DNA of 64,000 nt, from NCBI GenBank assembly GCA_037975125.1, contig CM075857.1, forward strand, positions 41,036,436-41,100,435. The letters run 5' to 3'. A model generated the notes under the pieces. It did not search any database, had not been told where the DNA came from, and was given only the letters and a program-made list of their open reading frames with translations. A program made the position numbers and the translations under genes. This DNA comes from Latrodectus hesperus (Eukaryota > Arthropoda > Arachnida > Araneae > Theridiidae). Positions 25,686-38,584 of the stretch are shown here, one piece after another (within the stretch, counting starts at the first letter, position 1; the number at the start of each line of letters is the position of its first letter).

Positions 25686-26720
25686 CAATAAACCCTCATT
25701 TTACGAACACGATGGGACCGGTAAAATACTTCTTAAAATCGAATGTACGCAAAATAGAAAAAAAATTAACTGTTAGATCTTAAAGCTATTTTTCTCTTTT
25801 ACCAAACTGCTCTGTCTCTCAATAAATAAGTACTATTAGAAAAAAGCTATTTTCTCCAGATTCAAGTAGTCCTGAAGTGAAATTTCGAGGAGTAGTAAAT
25901 TTCTTTGTCAGAGCTTATGGATACATAAATCTTCAGTCAAATCATCAGATAATTTTTCTTTCATCCATTACAATGGATTATTTAATAACGCAGGTCAAAA
26001 TTATTTAAATATCTTAATCATTGCAAGTATACATTCGGCGCATAGATTGTCAATTTCATAAAATGATTCTAAGACATGATCGAAGATGAAAAGTATCTAA
26101 AGATATTTTCACATGAAGCTATTGATTACATTGACTTCAAGAGGTATCGCTTCACTTGGAGGACATTGCGAGGACAGTTTTAACATGCCATAGCTGCCTT
26201 TACGACGGATCTTTGGTTAAGCCGGGATTCGAACTCACTGCTTTCCGACAGTAAGAACGATGCCCTAACCAACCAGGTCACCGCAGCGCAATGGTACTTG
26301 AAATAGGCATCCATTAATAGCTCAAAGTCTACTGGCATAAATCACGTAATGTGGATTTATAAAATAATAATATCCTTTAATACCGATTATAAGAAATTTC
26401 GATTTAAGAATTGAAACTATTTCCTATTTATTACATTCATTAATATTAAATGGTGCAGTGAATTACCCACAGTTCAAATATTTTCCAATAATGAAGTCCA
26501 TCTAATTTTCCCAACTATAATATTAAAAAAAAATGAATAAAGACGATAAAAAAAATAAACGCAAACGATAAATCCATAAAAGCGAGCTCGTAAAAAAAGA
26601 TTTTTCTAAAATTTAATTCGTAAATGGGAATTAAAATTATCATTGCGGTTCTCCGACGCTATTAAAGAATAGCCAATAGTTAGTAAAATCACGAGTGTTC
26701 GTAAAAATGAGGGTCTACTG
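25686..26720. mobile_element. pogo/Tigger-like non-autonomous DNA transposon
   Basis: The two ends are inverted repeats of about 25 bp: the left reads CAATAAACCCTCATTTTACG and the right, reverse-complemented, CAGTAGACCCTCATTTTTAC, both continuing into GAACAC. A CAGTA-start followed by ACCCTC matches the end type of Tigger/pogo relatives of Tc1/mariner. No transposase motif is seen in the 1035-bp interior, so this is a non-autonomous or badly decayed copy. A clean TA target duplication is not visible. A tRNA-derived SINE (26130-26291) is nested inside. Confidence 0.6.
26130..26291 (-). repeat. tRNA-derived SINE (family 2), nested in the pogo-like element
   Basis: On the minus strand, 26291 to about 26215 reads as a tRNA-like head: A-box-like TGGTTGGTTAGGGC, an anticodon-arm-like stretch, then the B box GAGTTCGAATCCC. 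It is followed by a tRNA-unrelated body. A related, more divergent head lies on the plus strand at 37740-37830, with TATCGGAAGGTAGCGAGTTTG and GATTCCCGACCTAAC at matching positions. The boundary of the body is uncertain. Confidence 0.6.
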
Positions 26721-28249
26721 TGACGTATTATAATTTATATCGATTTTTTTTTAAATAAAAATTTTTTTTTGCTAGTTATGTTGAAATATCCACGGTAATG
26801 TACAAACAAACCGAAAAATATTTCTGGAAATAATAAATAAAACGGATGTTGCAATAGTCAAGTCTAGCCTTCTAATCTTGCTTCCGGTTTTCTAGCTCAT
26901 AGAACGAGTTGATTGAGGTAAAAGCTTGTTGTTCTACACCTTTTATTGTCATCAACAGGGCCTGATCGTAGCGATGTTGGACGCCGAGCTAACTCTTAAA
27001 TAATTTTAATAAAAGGATTAATGTAAATTAAATATATTTTAATAATAATGTAATTTTTATTAAAATTGTGTATCACACATTATCACACAACTTTTTCATG
27101 TCGTTGAAAATATAAGAGAAATTGACTTTTACAACAGTTTGCTTGCTAATTTGAACAGACAGAAAGATCACAAGAGATATACACACGAAGTATTTCCTAA
27201 TAAATGCTTTTCAACTAATTGAGGAATCTTTTAAAATTAATTTTAATTATTTCTTAAAAATTGGAAATAAATCTGTATAAAAATCTTAAATATTTAATAT
27301 TAGTAATAAATGTAGTATATGCAAATGTTATTTTCTTTATTTACAATTATTATATACTTTTTTAAAACAAATTTTACTGAAAAACTGTTTGACCTTTTAG
27401 TGAACCTCTAGATAAATTCCTCGATTGGCTTTTTAATAAACAGGCACTAGTCACCAAAGTATTTGTCTGTGTACTTTTCAGAATTATATATATAGAGTAG
27501 AATATTTCACTTGACAGCTATATGAAAGTGTAAAAATATATTATTGAGTTTTATAAGCCGACAAAGAAACACATTTATACCATGAATATTAAGGCTAGGG
27601 AAGGAATGAACTTTTACAAAAATCTTATGAAATTCTGATAATAGCATTTACGAACAGCCTTGAGAATAGAAATAGAAGAGTGGTCAAGGAAAAAAAAATA
27701 AAGATAAAATTTTTTATTGGTGTCAGTTTTACATTCATTTGTGTGTCGGGGTTTAAAAATTATCTTATAGAAAAAAATCATAATTTCTCAAGTTGTAAAA
27801 AATTATTTCTGAGACCTAACGAACATTTTAATTTTATTTTTGTAATAAAAATATTGCAAACTGGAGTTTCGTGAAAGTAGGGAGAAGTATTAAACATAAA
27901 AAGAAAAAAAACCTTTGAATCCGAATTTTAGATTTCACGTAAAAATAATAGATTTCCGTATTGTTATCAAAAATAAGCGCAAATCATAAAAAAACTTATT
28001 CCTCAAGATGTTTATGCAACAAATGCATCCAAAAGAGCAAATCTAGATAATTATTCCTTAAAAGCTTTTTACAAATTAATATAGAATTTCATTTTTTTTC
28101 AATTGCATTTTTTAATGATACATTTCATAATTGAATTTCAATAGAATTTTTTTATAAATATCGAATTAAAGTTTGAAATGACTACTAATTACTGTTTTAA
28201 CTATAAAGGCATAAAAATCGCACTCATCTAATTGGATTTTCGCCATCTT
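26721..28249. other. AT-rich non-coding stretch, nothing assigned
   Basis: No coding motif or repeat end. The 64-codon ORF at 27680-27874 is Lys/Phe-rich and looks like chance. Confidence 0.5.
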
Positions 28250-28660
28250 TGATCTTCTGCATTTATATTTCAAGTTCATATTGTACTTTTCCCCACCCCA
28301 ATCTTTTACTCTCTCAATTGATATCAACCTCCCTCCAACAAGAGGGAGACAAAAAAAAAATTACGCGGTCACAGACAAGCCGAGCATGCAGGTGGAGAAA
28401 ACCCGTTCTTTATCCGTTTCCCTCATCCGATAATCGAACTGAAGTGAAATGACCCACTGAGGAGAGAAAGAGGGGAAGCCTCCAAAAGGGTTGGATGACC
28501 TTCCCTCCCTCCGTCGTTCAAACCTCAACTTTCACCCCTTCTTTTTCACCTCACGCAGGGAAGAAAGGAGTGACAAAAATAGAAGGTACAGTGCACTTGC
28601 CTTGTTCCAGAATACACTTTTCCTCACTAAGGGGGGAAAAAAAAAAAAGATTTTTACGGA
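28250..28660. other. GC-richer, purine/pyrimidine-skewed segment
   Basis: The block has C/T-rich and G/A-rich tracts and two frames (28249-28452 and 28491-28769) without recognised domains. It resembles untranslated or promoter sequence more than coding sequence. Its function is unknown. Confidence 0.25.
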
Positions 28661-30096
28661 GGACTTAATGAAATCAAAATGTCACTTTCTAAGCATTAGT
28701 TGCCAAAAATGTAATGTATTTAACGTAAGGACTATTTATTCTTTGATTTGTGAATTAATTTCTACTTAGAATAATAATACTACAGATCATAATTATTATC
28801 TACATGAGCAAAGAATTTTAAAATGAGCTAAAAATTTATGTTTTGAAACTCTATACGAAATTTATGTATTCTATATAAAATTTAAAAAACTTCTTTGAAA
28901 TATGGTTTTAATTTATATACATGTTAAATGAATATGAATAAATTAAATTAAGCATTAATTTATATTGCTATTAAAATTAATGAAACTATTTATGTTATTG
29001 AATAGGATTTTATAAATAATCTGTTAAGAAGGATAAAAGCAGAATATTTTTATTTTGTTTGGAAAATAAGGCAATTTGCAAGTTCAAGATACAATTTACA
29101 GCTCCCAACAGTGGTTACTCAAATATACTTCTTCATAATCGAATAAAAGATCCGTTTTCAGGAAATTGATCTTGCTTCGAAAATTAAACATTATATTTTA
29201 AATAAAAACCTAAAATCAATGCATAGTTGTAAATTCTTTTAATGATAGTGACAATCTTTTTTTTAACCAATTATGACCTGATCGGAAAAAAAAAAAAAAG
29301 ATTTTGTCACTTTGAAAATTTATATAAGAAGCGAAAAATGAAATTCCTAGAATAAGCTATATTTATCACATGAATTTGAAATAATATTAAAATGAGAAAC
29401 AATACTTAAGTTTCTCATTTATAAGTCTTAGGAAATTAAATTGCACAATTCCGATCAAAATGATAATAACCACATAAATACTATTTATTTTATACAATGC
29501 AAACCTTAAGTTATACGTTAACCTCTCGCACATTTCTCATAGATTTCAAATGTTTTCATGGATACATACAATTTTGCAATCGAAAACTTTCTATTTAGTT
29601 AAAACGCTTAGGGATATATTCTTTGAGATAGATATAACTATTTTGCATAATTTTCATTTGGAACAAATTTCGGAGTGCTCTTTATTCTGGAAGAATAATC
29701 TTTGAAACAATATAAAAATTATTTTCTTCTTAAATAATAAATTTTAAAAAAAATGCAGAGTTATTTTCAAATAAATTTGGGAGATTTGCAATGATAAACT
29801 TTTAATAAACATATTTCTAAAAAAATTTTAATATGTTTTTTCTTTATAAGTTGTCTACTCAGCGACCTTTGTAGAATAACCTTTGGAAAGTGAATTAAAG
29901 ATAGCCGTTTTATTGCATTGAATATATTTTCGTAAATTAATATGAAATTTAATTTCGAGAATAATTAGTTTAATTTATGAAAAAACTAATCAATTAATTA
30001 ATTAAATAAAATCTTGTTTTAATCATAAAAATTGAAAAGACCCTTAAGTTTTTAAGAAAATATTAAATTTTCTTAAAATAAATGGCCATTTTAGTT

Positions 30097-30098
<2 letters not shown>
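28661..30098. other. AT-rich non-coding stretch, nothing assigned
   Basis: A small hairpin lies near 29391-29421 (11-bp arms AAATGAGAAAC). Nothing else is recognised. Confidence 0.5.

Positions 30099-30152
<54 letters not shown>
30099..30152. repeat. (TA)n microsatellite with one C interruption
   Basis: About 27 TA units, interrupted once by CA near 30135. The 60-codon minus-strand ORF over it is an artefact. Confidence 0.96.
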
Positions 30153-31028
30153 GAATCTGAATTTTCTTTTTTTCTTTCAAAATGAAGCCCTACCGATACA
30201 GTAAAAAACAACAAACAATTGGTCATATAATTATATTTTCGTAAATAAATAGGAAATTTAATTTATCGAATAATTATATTTCACGGTATAAAAATATTTC
30301 ACAGAATAATTATATTCGTAAAATCAAATTCTTTCGTCAAACTATGTGTAGAGCTGTAGCCTTGAGTCTGCTACAATTGTATTAAATATTCTGCAAAGAC
30401 GTTGACCCCTCCATAAAGATTGTTCTACATTTTATTTTCAAAATCAAAAGCAATGCCAAACTTAGCGCACTATCGCAAGAAGAATAATTATCTGTCACCT
30501 TGGTTCTGATTGGTTGTATTTTTTTTTATTTTGTTCTATCTTCTCCACATGGCTGGCCGCAAGTATTTGATTAAAAGCAGATGTTCCATAAAATAGCTAG
30601 TAATGATATCGGTCATTCTACTATTACAAAATCATTTTGCGTTAAGTGCTTATAAATTCGACTCTGAAGGATCACACTGTAAAAAGAAAAACAAATTTTA
30701 CTTATTTTTAACTTAAGCAATTAAATTTACCAAAGAAAAATAATCTTTCTTAAATTAAAGGTTAAAGACGTCAATATATTTACAATAGATTTATTGTATT
30801 GTAAATAAATTACAAGATGATGAAATTACTCTAATGTAGATATTAAACGTGGTTATCATACATTCATAAATATAAACAAAAATACTAATTATTAAAGAAA
30901 AATTCTACCCTAAATTTTTAATAGGTGAGGAGTAAAAAAAAAAGGGATAAAAATTTAAATTGGTGAAAAAAATAAATTTAAATTTTGAATAAAATTTCTT
31001 AGACATATAAACAGAAAAATTATCAATA

Positions 31029-31101
31029 TGTACCCACCAGGTTTCGAACCTGGGACCTTCCGCGTGTTAGGCGGATGTGATAACCACTACACCATGGGTA
31101 C
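31029..31101 (-). tRNA. tRNA-Val, anticodon AAC
   Basis: Read on the minus strand from 31101, the sequence folds as a full 73-nt tRNA. The acceptor stem GTACCCA/TGGGTAC has seven pairs. The A box is TGGTGTAGTGG. The anticodon arm is TCCGC-CTAACAC-GCGGA with anticodon AAC, and the T arm is CCAGG-TTCGAAA-CCTGG. The discriminator base would be A. It is close to the animal tRNA-Val(AAC) pattern (GTGGTGTAGTGGTTATCACA in the D arm). There is no intron. A run of five T lies about 14 nt past the 3' end, a plausible Pol III terminator. All stems pair, so it looks functional rather than a SINE-derived pseudogene. Confidence 0.97.
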
Positions 31102-32673
31102 TACGATCAGCCAATGGAATTTAAAATTGTTATACACAATTCCTTTTTCATTGATTTGATTCTTTCTTTTCTTTCTGTTCTTTTTAGTATAATTATGATT
31201 ATAAACGTATTTATATCTCAATAAAATCAATTCGAAGCGATTTAATAAACTTTATATCTTAGAATTTGCGTTACGTAAATATTTTATTTAAATTGGGATT
31301 TTAATAAATCGCCTGAAAAAAATTATTATAAATATCAATTTGTATTTTATTTCATAATTAGTTTTCTCTATAATGTAAAAAAGAGAAAATTGCATGAAAA
31401 CATTTTGATGAAGATTTAAAAAGATAAGTTATGTAATAGTTTAAATATGATTAATAAGTGAATTACATTCACTTTTAAATTTTGAATTAATTAAATACTT
31501 ACGTAAATCATAAGTAATGAAATATAAATAATTAACTTTGGTTATTTTTGAATAAATTTACAGAAAATATGTAAAAATTATAAAAAAAAAAATTAAGCAA
31601 ATTCTAATATCTCTCAAAATTTACATTACATTAATGCTTTATACTGATTGAAATTATTTGTTATCGAAATTATAATATAATCAATAAGTGATTAGGGGTG
31701 ATAAATACTTTATGCACAATAATTCAAAAAATGGCTTAAAAACCATTGGAAAATATTTACATTTTAATTACTTACTATATTAAGTATATAAAAAGAACTT
31801 TAAAAATATTTTGTGTTTCATGATTTCAGAGAGAAAGTTCGATATGTGCGAAAACAATTAAATAGTTTTGAAAATAAAAAATGGAAGTCAAAATAAGTGC
31901 AGTAAAAATAATCCTTTGAAGAGCGTATCGTGAAAAATCAGAGCGTCAGGCATTGTTTTGTGACTTCCGCATCGAAAGAACTGTTGCCACCACTTTTGCC
32001 ATGACAACAAGTTGTTCTTGGAAGACAACGAAAAAAAAAAAAAAATCTAAACTAGAACAATCGCTTATTCAAAACACTTTAAATATGCTGCGTTTTAAGT
32101 TTATTTTTTCTTATGTTGTTTTGTATTTTTTATATGTTGTATTTGTGATAAATCATCAAATATTAAAGAATCCTTTAAAGAATAAAAGCAATTTTTATAA
32201 TGTGATTGCTACATTTAAAAATAATATGCAAAGGAATTTTTTAAATTTCACTAATTTGACTATAATAGTAATAAATATTAAAATACACAAATTCTTATTA
32301 TATTTGAGTCAAAAATAATAGTCATAAGTCTATTAAGAAATTTTTCAAATTAAAATTGGAAATTATTAAATTTTTCATTAGCAAGCAGATGTATTCATTG
32401 CGTGTAGATTTCATCGTTATGTACATGTATTAATTTTCTCCTTTTGCAAATTCCATGTGTTAAAAAACTACAATGTGGAAGGAAATTTATGTGCATTAAT
32501 AATTATGAAATTTTTTTTAATTAGAATGAAATATTTTAACACTTGGCCAAATTAAAATTATGTCTATCATTTTCTTTAAATTCTGTATTAACGCTTGTGT
32601 TTGATTTCTTAAATTGCATAGATTTAGTAATACTTTCAAATTATAAAAAAACATGTTTATCTTTTCACAAGAA

Positions 32674-32676
<3 letters not shown>
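31102..32676. other. AT-rich stretch with one unsupported ORF
   Basis: The largest frame (31953-32318, 121 codons) starts with TTG, contains a poly-Lys run coded by a poly-A tract, and has Ile/Asn/Phe-rich composition typical of translated AT-rich DNA. I do not call it a gene. Confidence 0.5.

Positions 32677-32738
<62 letters not shown>
32677..32738. repeat. (TA)n microsatellite
   Basis: A pure run of about 31 TA units. Confidence 0.97.
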
Positions 32739-32741
<3 letters not shown>

Positions 32742-34015
32742 TGTTTATTTAGTCATAATCAGATTAATTTTATTTGCGTTAATTTTAACGAAGAAAAAAA
32801 TTTTGATTTTGAATAATAGTTAGTGTTTCACTCCCTCACCCTTAAGTTTAAAGTTCGGCAAAGTTTAACTACCTTACATTTTGCCAAAAAGGAAACATAT
32901 GGTCGGATCATAATGACTTCAAATCGCACAATCGGACCATTCTCCTCTCCCCTTGCACCTGACAATGGCAAACATCAGCTGGTAAAAAAAAAATGATAAA
33001 GAAATTATTGACGTTTGTGAGAGAAGCAAATCTATAAATTCGCATAGAATATGATGGGAAATCAAATGTTCATCCACATAAAGACTTATATAATAATATT
33101 GATTAAATCACAATTTTGGTAGAATTAAAATGTTACAGGTCCAATCGTTCTTTCTAAAATTAGTTGCGCCATCTAGTGCACAATAAAAGAACAAAATCTT
33201 AATAGATTAGAAATCATTATCCGAATATGCCATAATATTAAAGATATTACAGCCTGGGAATAAAGCCAGGAGAACATGTGCCTGCTATATTTTTAGAAAT
33301 TCTGGAGAAAAAGTATCATTAAAAAGAAAATTATTTTAACAGAAACAAACAAAAAAGTAAAACGACACGTGATTACTGCAAATTGAAACAAAATTATGAT
33401 CAAACTTTTCTCCAATATTTTAAATTACAGTGATTTTATGTTTTACTTCAAGCATCGATTCGAAAAACATAAGTTAAATTTCCAAATAAAAGATACATTT
33501 TCACCAAATATTGCAGATGAACAATCTTTAGTAAAATGAAACAATTTTAATATAAATTTTTAAAAACTTTATTATGAATAGTTTTAAATCGTAAAACGGT
33601 TTTCCAATTATTTTTTAATATAGTTTCTTATGATTATTGAAGAAACTAATTGATGTATTTGCAAAACAATTTTTTGGTAAAGATACTTGCAATTTTACTA
33701 TAATTCGAAAAAATATTTTTTAAGAAATTTAGGTTGAAATATATAGTTGGACATTCTATTACTGAGTAGTCTCTTACCTTTTTAAAAATTTAGGTTTTTA
33801 AAATAAGTTATAATTTTTGTAATTAACACTTATTTTAAATTAAATTTTTATTTGTTTCAATTTAAATTAAATTTTAAATTGGAACTTATTAAGTTTTCAT
33901 AGTATAATAAATTTCAATAATTTGTACCAGCAAGCTGTGATTGCTATAAATATTGCATAATTTTTGTTTGAAAATTCTAAATAAACAGTTGGAAATTTAC
34001 AAATAAAAATTAAAA

Positions 34016-34018
<3 letters not shown>
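32739..34018. other. AT-rich non-coding stretch, nothing assigned
   Basis: No gene, RNA or transposon end recognised. Confidence 0.5.

Positions 34019-34085
<67 letters not shown>
34019..34085. repeat. (TA)n microsatellite
   Basis: A pure run of about 33 TA units. Confidence 0.97.
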
Positions 34086-34086
<1 letters not shown>

Positions 34087-34859
34087 CTTAAATAATCATT
34101 TTATTAGAATGTCATTTGTATATTTAAATTGCATTCAAAATCCGCTTCATAACATTCTTTAGCAGAAAATTCTCTTTCAAACAAAAATTTACCACTTAGT
34201 TTCAATTTTTTATTGCAATGTGCAAATATGTATTCTAAATTATTTTATGCGTATTGAAAATTTCGCATTTGATATCAAAAATAATAATTCTGGTTGCGCC
34301 GCTATAATGTGATATATATATCACTATACATATCACGCACGTAGTCTATGAAAAGATTTCGTTAAAAACTTAAGATTTTATGCCATAACAAATCAGAAAT
34401 TTATTTCCATTTCTCAAAACAAAATTCGAAAGAATTATGAATAATATGATCAAAACTTATTTATAGAATTGAATGAATGTGTATTGTATTCCTAATCCAC
34501 TGAGAATTTCTTCTCAAAAAATATTTGTTTTTAAACAATAAAATGACTTTTCTACCAGGTTTTTTCTCCCATTATGATTCGATTTTTAAATAAATTCATT
34601 TGTGGAATGTACTTTAAAAATATCGTAAGAGTTTTGTGTCAACGTAATCCGATAGACAAATGCTTGTAAGAGTAGAAATACCAGACTAATCGATTTGATC
34701 TCTATCTCCAAGTTCACGTGATCCATCTCCAAATGAGAGAAGCCGTGCATTATTATATTCTGAAAACGATTTTATGTTTATAAATATATTCATTAGCAAG
34801 CGTTCTCTTTCAATTGGGGAAAATGAATTAGCATAATCCAACCCTAAACATAAGATTCA

Positions 34860-35129
34860 ACAATCGAAACACGCTCGTGGTAGCTATCAGGATTCCATTT
34901 CATCCCGCCCAGCAGACGGAAGGGCAATCCATATCAGTTTCGGCCGCCGTTCAAGGACGCACTTTTAAGTGATTGCAAAATGGCAACGAGACGATCTCTC
35001 TCTCTCTCTCACCTCTTTTATTCTTGTTTCGTTGTTACCCAACACGTTTTCGGTGTGTGTAAACACACATTTTCGTTCTCTGAAAACGAGACAGGAATGG
35101 AAACATTTTCTTTTCGTTTATATGAATAA
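34860..35129 (+). promoter_or_regulatory. Promoter-like GC-richer segment with short ORF
   Basis: A GC-richer block has the arthropod-initiator-like motif TCAGTTTCGG at 34934-34943. It is followed 36 bases later by GCAAAATGG (ATG at 34980 in good context), opening a 49-codon frame that ends at 35129. The peptide starts with Met-Ala-Thr-Arg-Arg, then a Ser-Leu run coded by a CT repeat, and has no recognised domain. The frame may be chance. A first exon of a host gene is an alternative, and no splice evidence settles it. Confidence 0.25.
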
Positions 35130-37739
35130 AGAGAAAATATGGTTAAAAGATTTATCACTTCATCTTTGCACAGTCAGCACGGAATAAATTTTCTATTGAG
35201 GCGATTTTTGTGCATTGTATTTCTGACAGAACAAAATGATTTAAACAGTTTTCTGGCTTGAAATGTTTTATTTTGAGGATAAAAATAGCTATTTTTTTCA
35301 TAGTATGTATACGATAGAAAAAAGAATGTCTGCTGTAAAATATTCTTGCAGGGGAGCTAAATATTTCCTTAATTAATGTTGATAAATTTGTTTGCAGGAT
35401 TTCTTCTCCGAGTTTTAAACTTAAAAAAATAAAGGTCATCCATAAATATTGCTTTTGCATTTGTGCAAGAAATATTTCCATATATTATTCATTTTCTTCC
35501 TTTTTATATAACTCACAATATCTTTAAAATTGTACGTTCAATAAACAAAAAAGTTAAAATTTGTATCAGCACTTAACATCAAAATGAAACCTGTACACTT
35601 AGCAGTTCAACATAAAAAATTATTTTTTAAAGTAATAAATTTTACTACTTTCTGTAATAGAATAATTTATAATTATAGTTTATTTGTGTGATATAATATG
35701 TGTTTACGTATGTTATAGAACTAAAACTGAAACAAGCGGTCATTTTTAATAAAATAAAAATACTTTTGTAAAATGATTCTAAATTTATATTTTAGTTGTG
35801 AAAAATCTGTGAAACCAAGTTTACTGGTGAAAAAATCCAATGCAGAAATTCAAAACTTACCAATTTGACCAATTGTTTTCTGTTCTCGAATATATTAAAA
35901 AAATTTAACTATTAAAATATTTATTTAGACTAGAATTGTAAATAACACTCTTTAATTATTCGACAAGTCTTTAAAATAAGTCATATTTGAATTTTCTTAT
36001 TGATGCTAAACTATTTCAGTTTCTAAAGTTAATTCTCAAATATCTATTGCATAATCTCATTATTTGTCATAATGACTTAAGAGGATGTTTCGATTATGAT
36101 ATTAATTTACGGGAGCAAAACGAACTTAGAAGACGGGTAATTAGACGATATGCGCGGGTTACGACCGGTTTGATTTTGAAGAAGAGCAAGCACACAAGGT
36201 CACAAATAAAACCGTACACGGTTACCTCTTTCAACCCTTTCTGTACAGGAAGAAATGTTTAAGGTCGTTTCTCAAGGTCAAGTCGGAATTACTTTTTCTG
36301 TGCTTTTTGCTAAAAGATCATCTTTCATTATAGTCTTACGCTTCCAATATCTCGTCAAAAGAAAATTTCAATAAATTAAATTTGCAGTTATTTAAATTTA
36401 TGTCTTAATAATTCAATATAATTAATTTTATATGCAGTAAAAAAGTAACAACATCATAACAACAACAGTGATTATTAATTTTTGTTTATTAATTATTAGC
36501 AAATAATATATTTAACCTAAAATGGAATAATTTTTAATAGGAGCGTTTTAAATTTTTTACATAATATAAGAAATATATATATATATAAGAAAGAAAAAAA
36601 ATAATTTTACTATCCATTAAAAAATGGAATTCTATAGCATTGAGCATTAATACAATCATCTTATCAAAAGTTCTTTTTCCCCTTAATAAATGTTACCATT
36701 TAAATTTACTTATTGGTGTATCTTTCTGACCGCCTATTTCTACCAAATAAGGCCTGCTAAACACAGTCAAATACTTCTTAATTTTGAAACCAAGACCAAA
36801 TAACGAGGTCGGCCTCTGAGCTGGCAACCCTCTCTCGGACACACATCCGATCAGCGGTGAGACATTAGACACTAAATAATTTAATATGCATTATTTCTAC
36901 TAAAACTAAAAACAAATATTGGGATACAGAAAGCTTACGAAAAAAGTCCTTGATTATCTGTTTCATACAGCAAAAGAATTAATCTTATAAATTCTTGTTC
37001 GTTTATAAATTCTAAAATTAAACTAAAGATTTTATAAATTCTTGTTCGTTTTGGTGATTTTACTTTGAGTCATGCGCATGCGCGCATTTCTACGCTAGTG
37101 CATTGAGGAAAAACATGCGAATGATTTCACGTGTCCTTACATTTTACAAATATTAGATCTTTTAGTTGGAGCGAATTATTAATTTTTTCCCCTTTAAGCT
37201 GCCAACTATTCTCTGTGAACATTTTCTTCAACTTACACAACATACATTCATGCATTTCTATAATGATATCAAAATTTTTTGCATACTATAATATGATAAT
37301 GAGTTTCCCATAAATTTATTATTCCTATAACAGTAAATATTTCTGTGTTCCAATATATATTAATGTATACCTTAATGTTATTTTATATCCAGTTCTAAAG
37401 GAAAATTATTTGAATGATTACTAATTCCTTGGTAATCTTTGACTCTGTAATCAACCGCGCGTTTCTTATTTGATCTACAAAATTAAAATCAGATTGTGTA
37501 TGTTGTTTTGGTTTGTGCAAAAAAAAAAATACTGAATTTCATTCCAGTTAAGAACTAATCAAGACATCTAGCTGTGAAAAGTGAAACAAAGTGTAATTAC
37601 AATCGATCTTCTTAGTCACTCTTGTTAAATTCAGTTATGTATAGAAATCATATGTATATAAATAGGTAGAATATGTAGTTATATGTAAAAACATGCTTGC
37701 GAAACTTTCATGTTTCAAGGTGTACAGAACAGGATGCAC
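35130..37739. other. AT-rich stretch, nothing assigned
   Basis: A ~20-bp direct repeat (TATAAATTCTTGTTCGTTT) occurs twice near 36988-37050. ORFs at 35155-35481, 35987-36262 and 37131-37313 show no domain. The segment 36080-36300 is less AT-rich but unassigned. Confidence 0.45.
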
Positions 37740-37830
37740 AAACTCAGCATTAACTTAGTTGTTTAGCGTGTCATTGACATTATCGGAAGGTAGCGAGTTT
37801 GATTCCCGACCTAACTGAAGACCTTTCATG
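37740..37830 (+). repeat. tRNA-derived SINE head (family 2), degenerate
   Basis: Plus-strand tRNA-like sequence with an A-box-like TTGTTTAGCGTG and B-box-like GAGTTTGATTCCC. It aligns in order with the tRNA-like head at 26291-26215 (minus), sharing ATCGGAA/TCGGAAA and the B box. The body after the head is not recognisable. Confidence 0.45.
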
Positions 37831-38584
37831 TTCACTTAGTGATTATTAAAATAGCTAATGATACAAGTAGAAAACTATTATTAAGTACATTCTTTAAAAT
37901 GCACATTTTCTAAATCTAAATTATATTTTCATAATTTTCCACTGACAATGAAAAATAGATGAACAAGATTTTGATGACAAAGCATTTTAAAACTAATCAC
38001 CTTTATAAAGAAATCACTACAGTTAATAAATATATTAAAAGTTGCGTATGTTTGAAATAAATATTCAAAATAATGTGTAGATTTAATTAAATATATACTT
38101 AATAAATTTTCAAAGGACTTTTGAACTTAACTTAAATCTAAACTGTTCACAGAGCTTTAGAAAACTAGAGAGGATGGATATTTTGAGACAGAGAACTGTC
38201 TCTCAGAAGTTGTCTCAACTGAATGGTCTCATAAAGCCTCTGAAAGTGAAAATTAGCTGGTAAATGTGAGGAGATGGTAATTTATTAACAGAATATGTTA
38301 TATCTGGCACGTTGTGAGAAAATGCATCAATGCATTCTTTAGGTCAGGTACTCACAGACTTCACAATTACTTCAAACAAGTTAAAAAATATTTAATATAT
38401 ATTTATTTATAATAATTAATATTAAATATAGATCATAATATTGAAACATGTGAACATGCATAGAGACTTGTAATATGCATGCTAGAGAGAGAAATACGAG
38501 CATGTTAATGTGATAGAAACATTCATTGAAATCAGTAACTAATTTGAGTAATTTAAAGTTGCTTTATTCAGCGATTAAGTATCA

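Noticed and set aside
31953..32318. 121-codon plus-strand ORF
   Set aside because: TTG start, poly-Lys from a poly-A run, and Ile/Asn/Phe-rich composition; no domain and no splice or promoter support.
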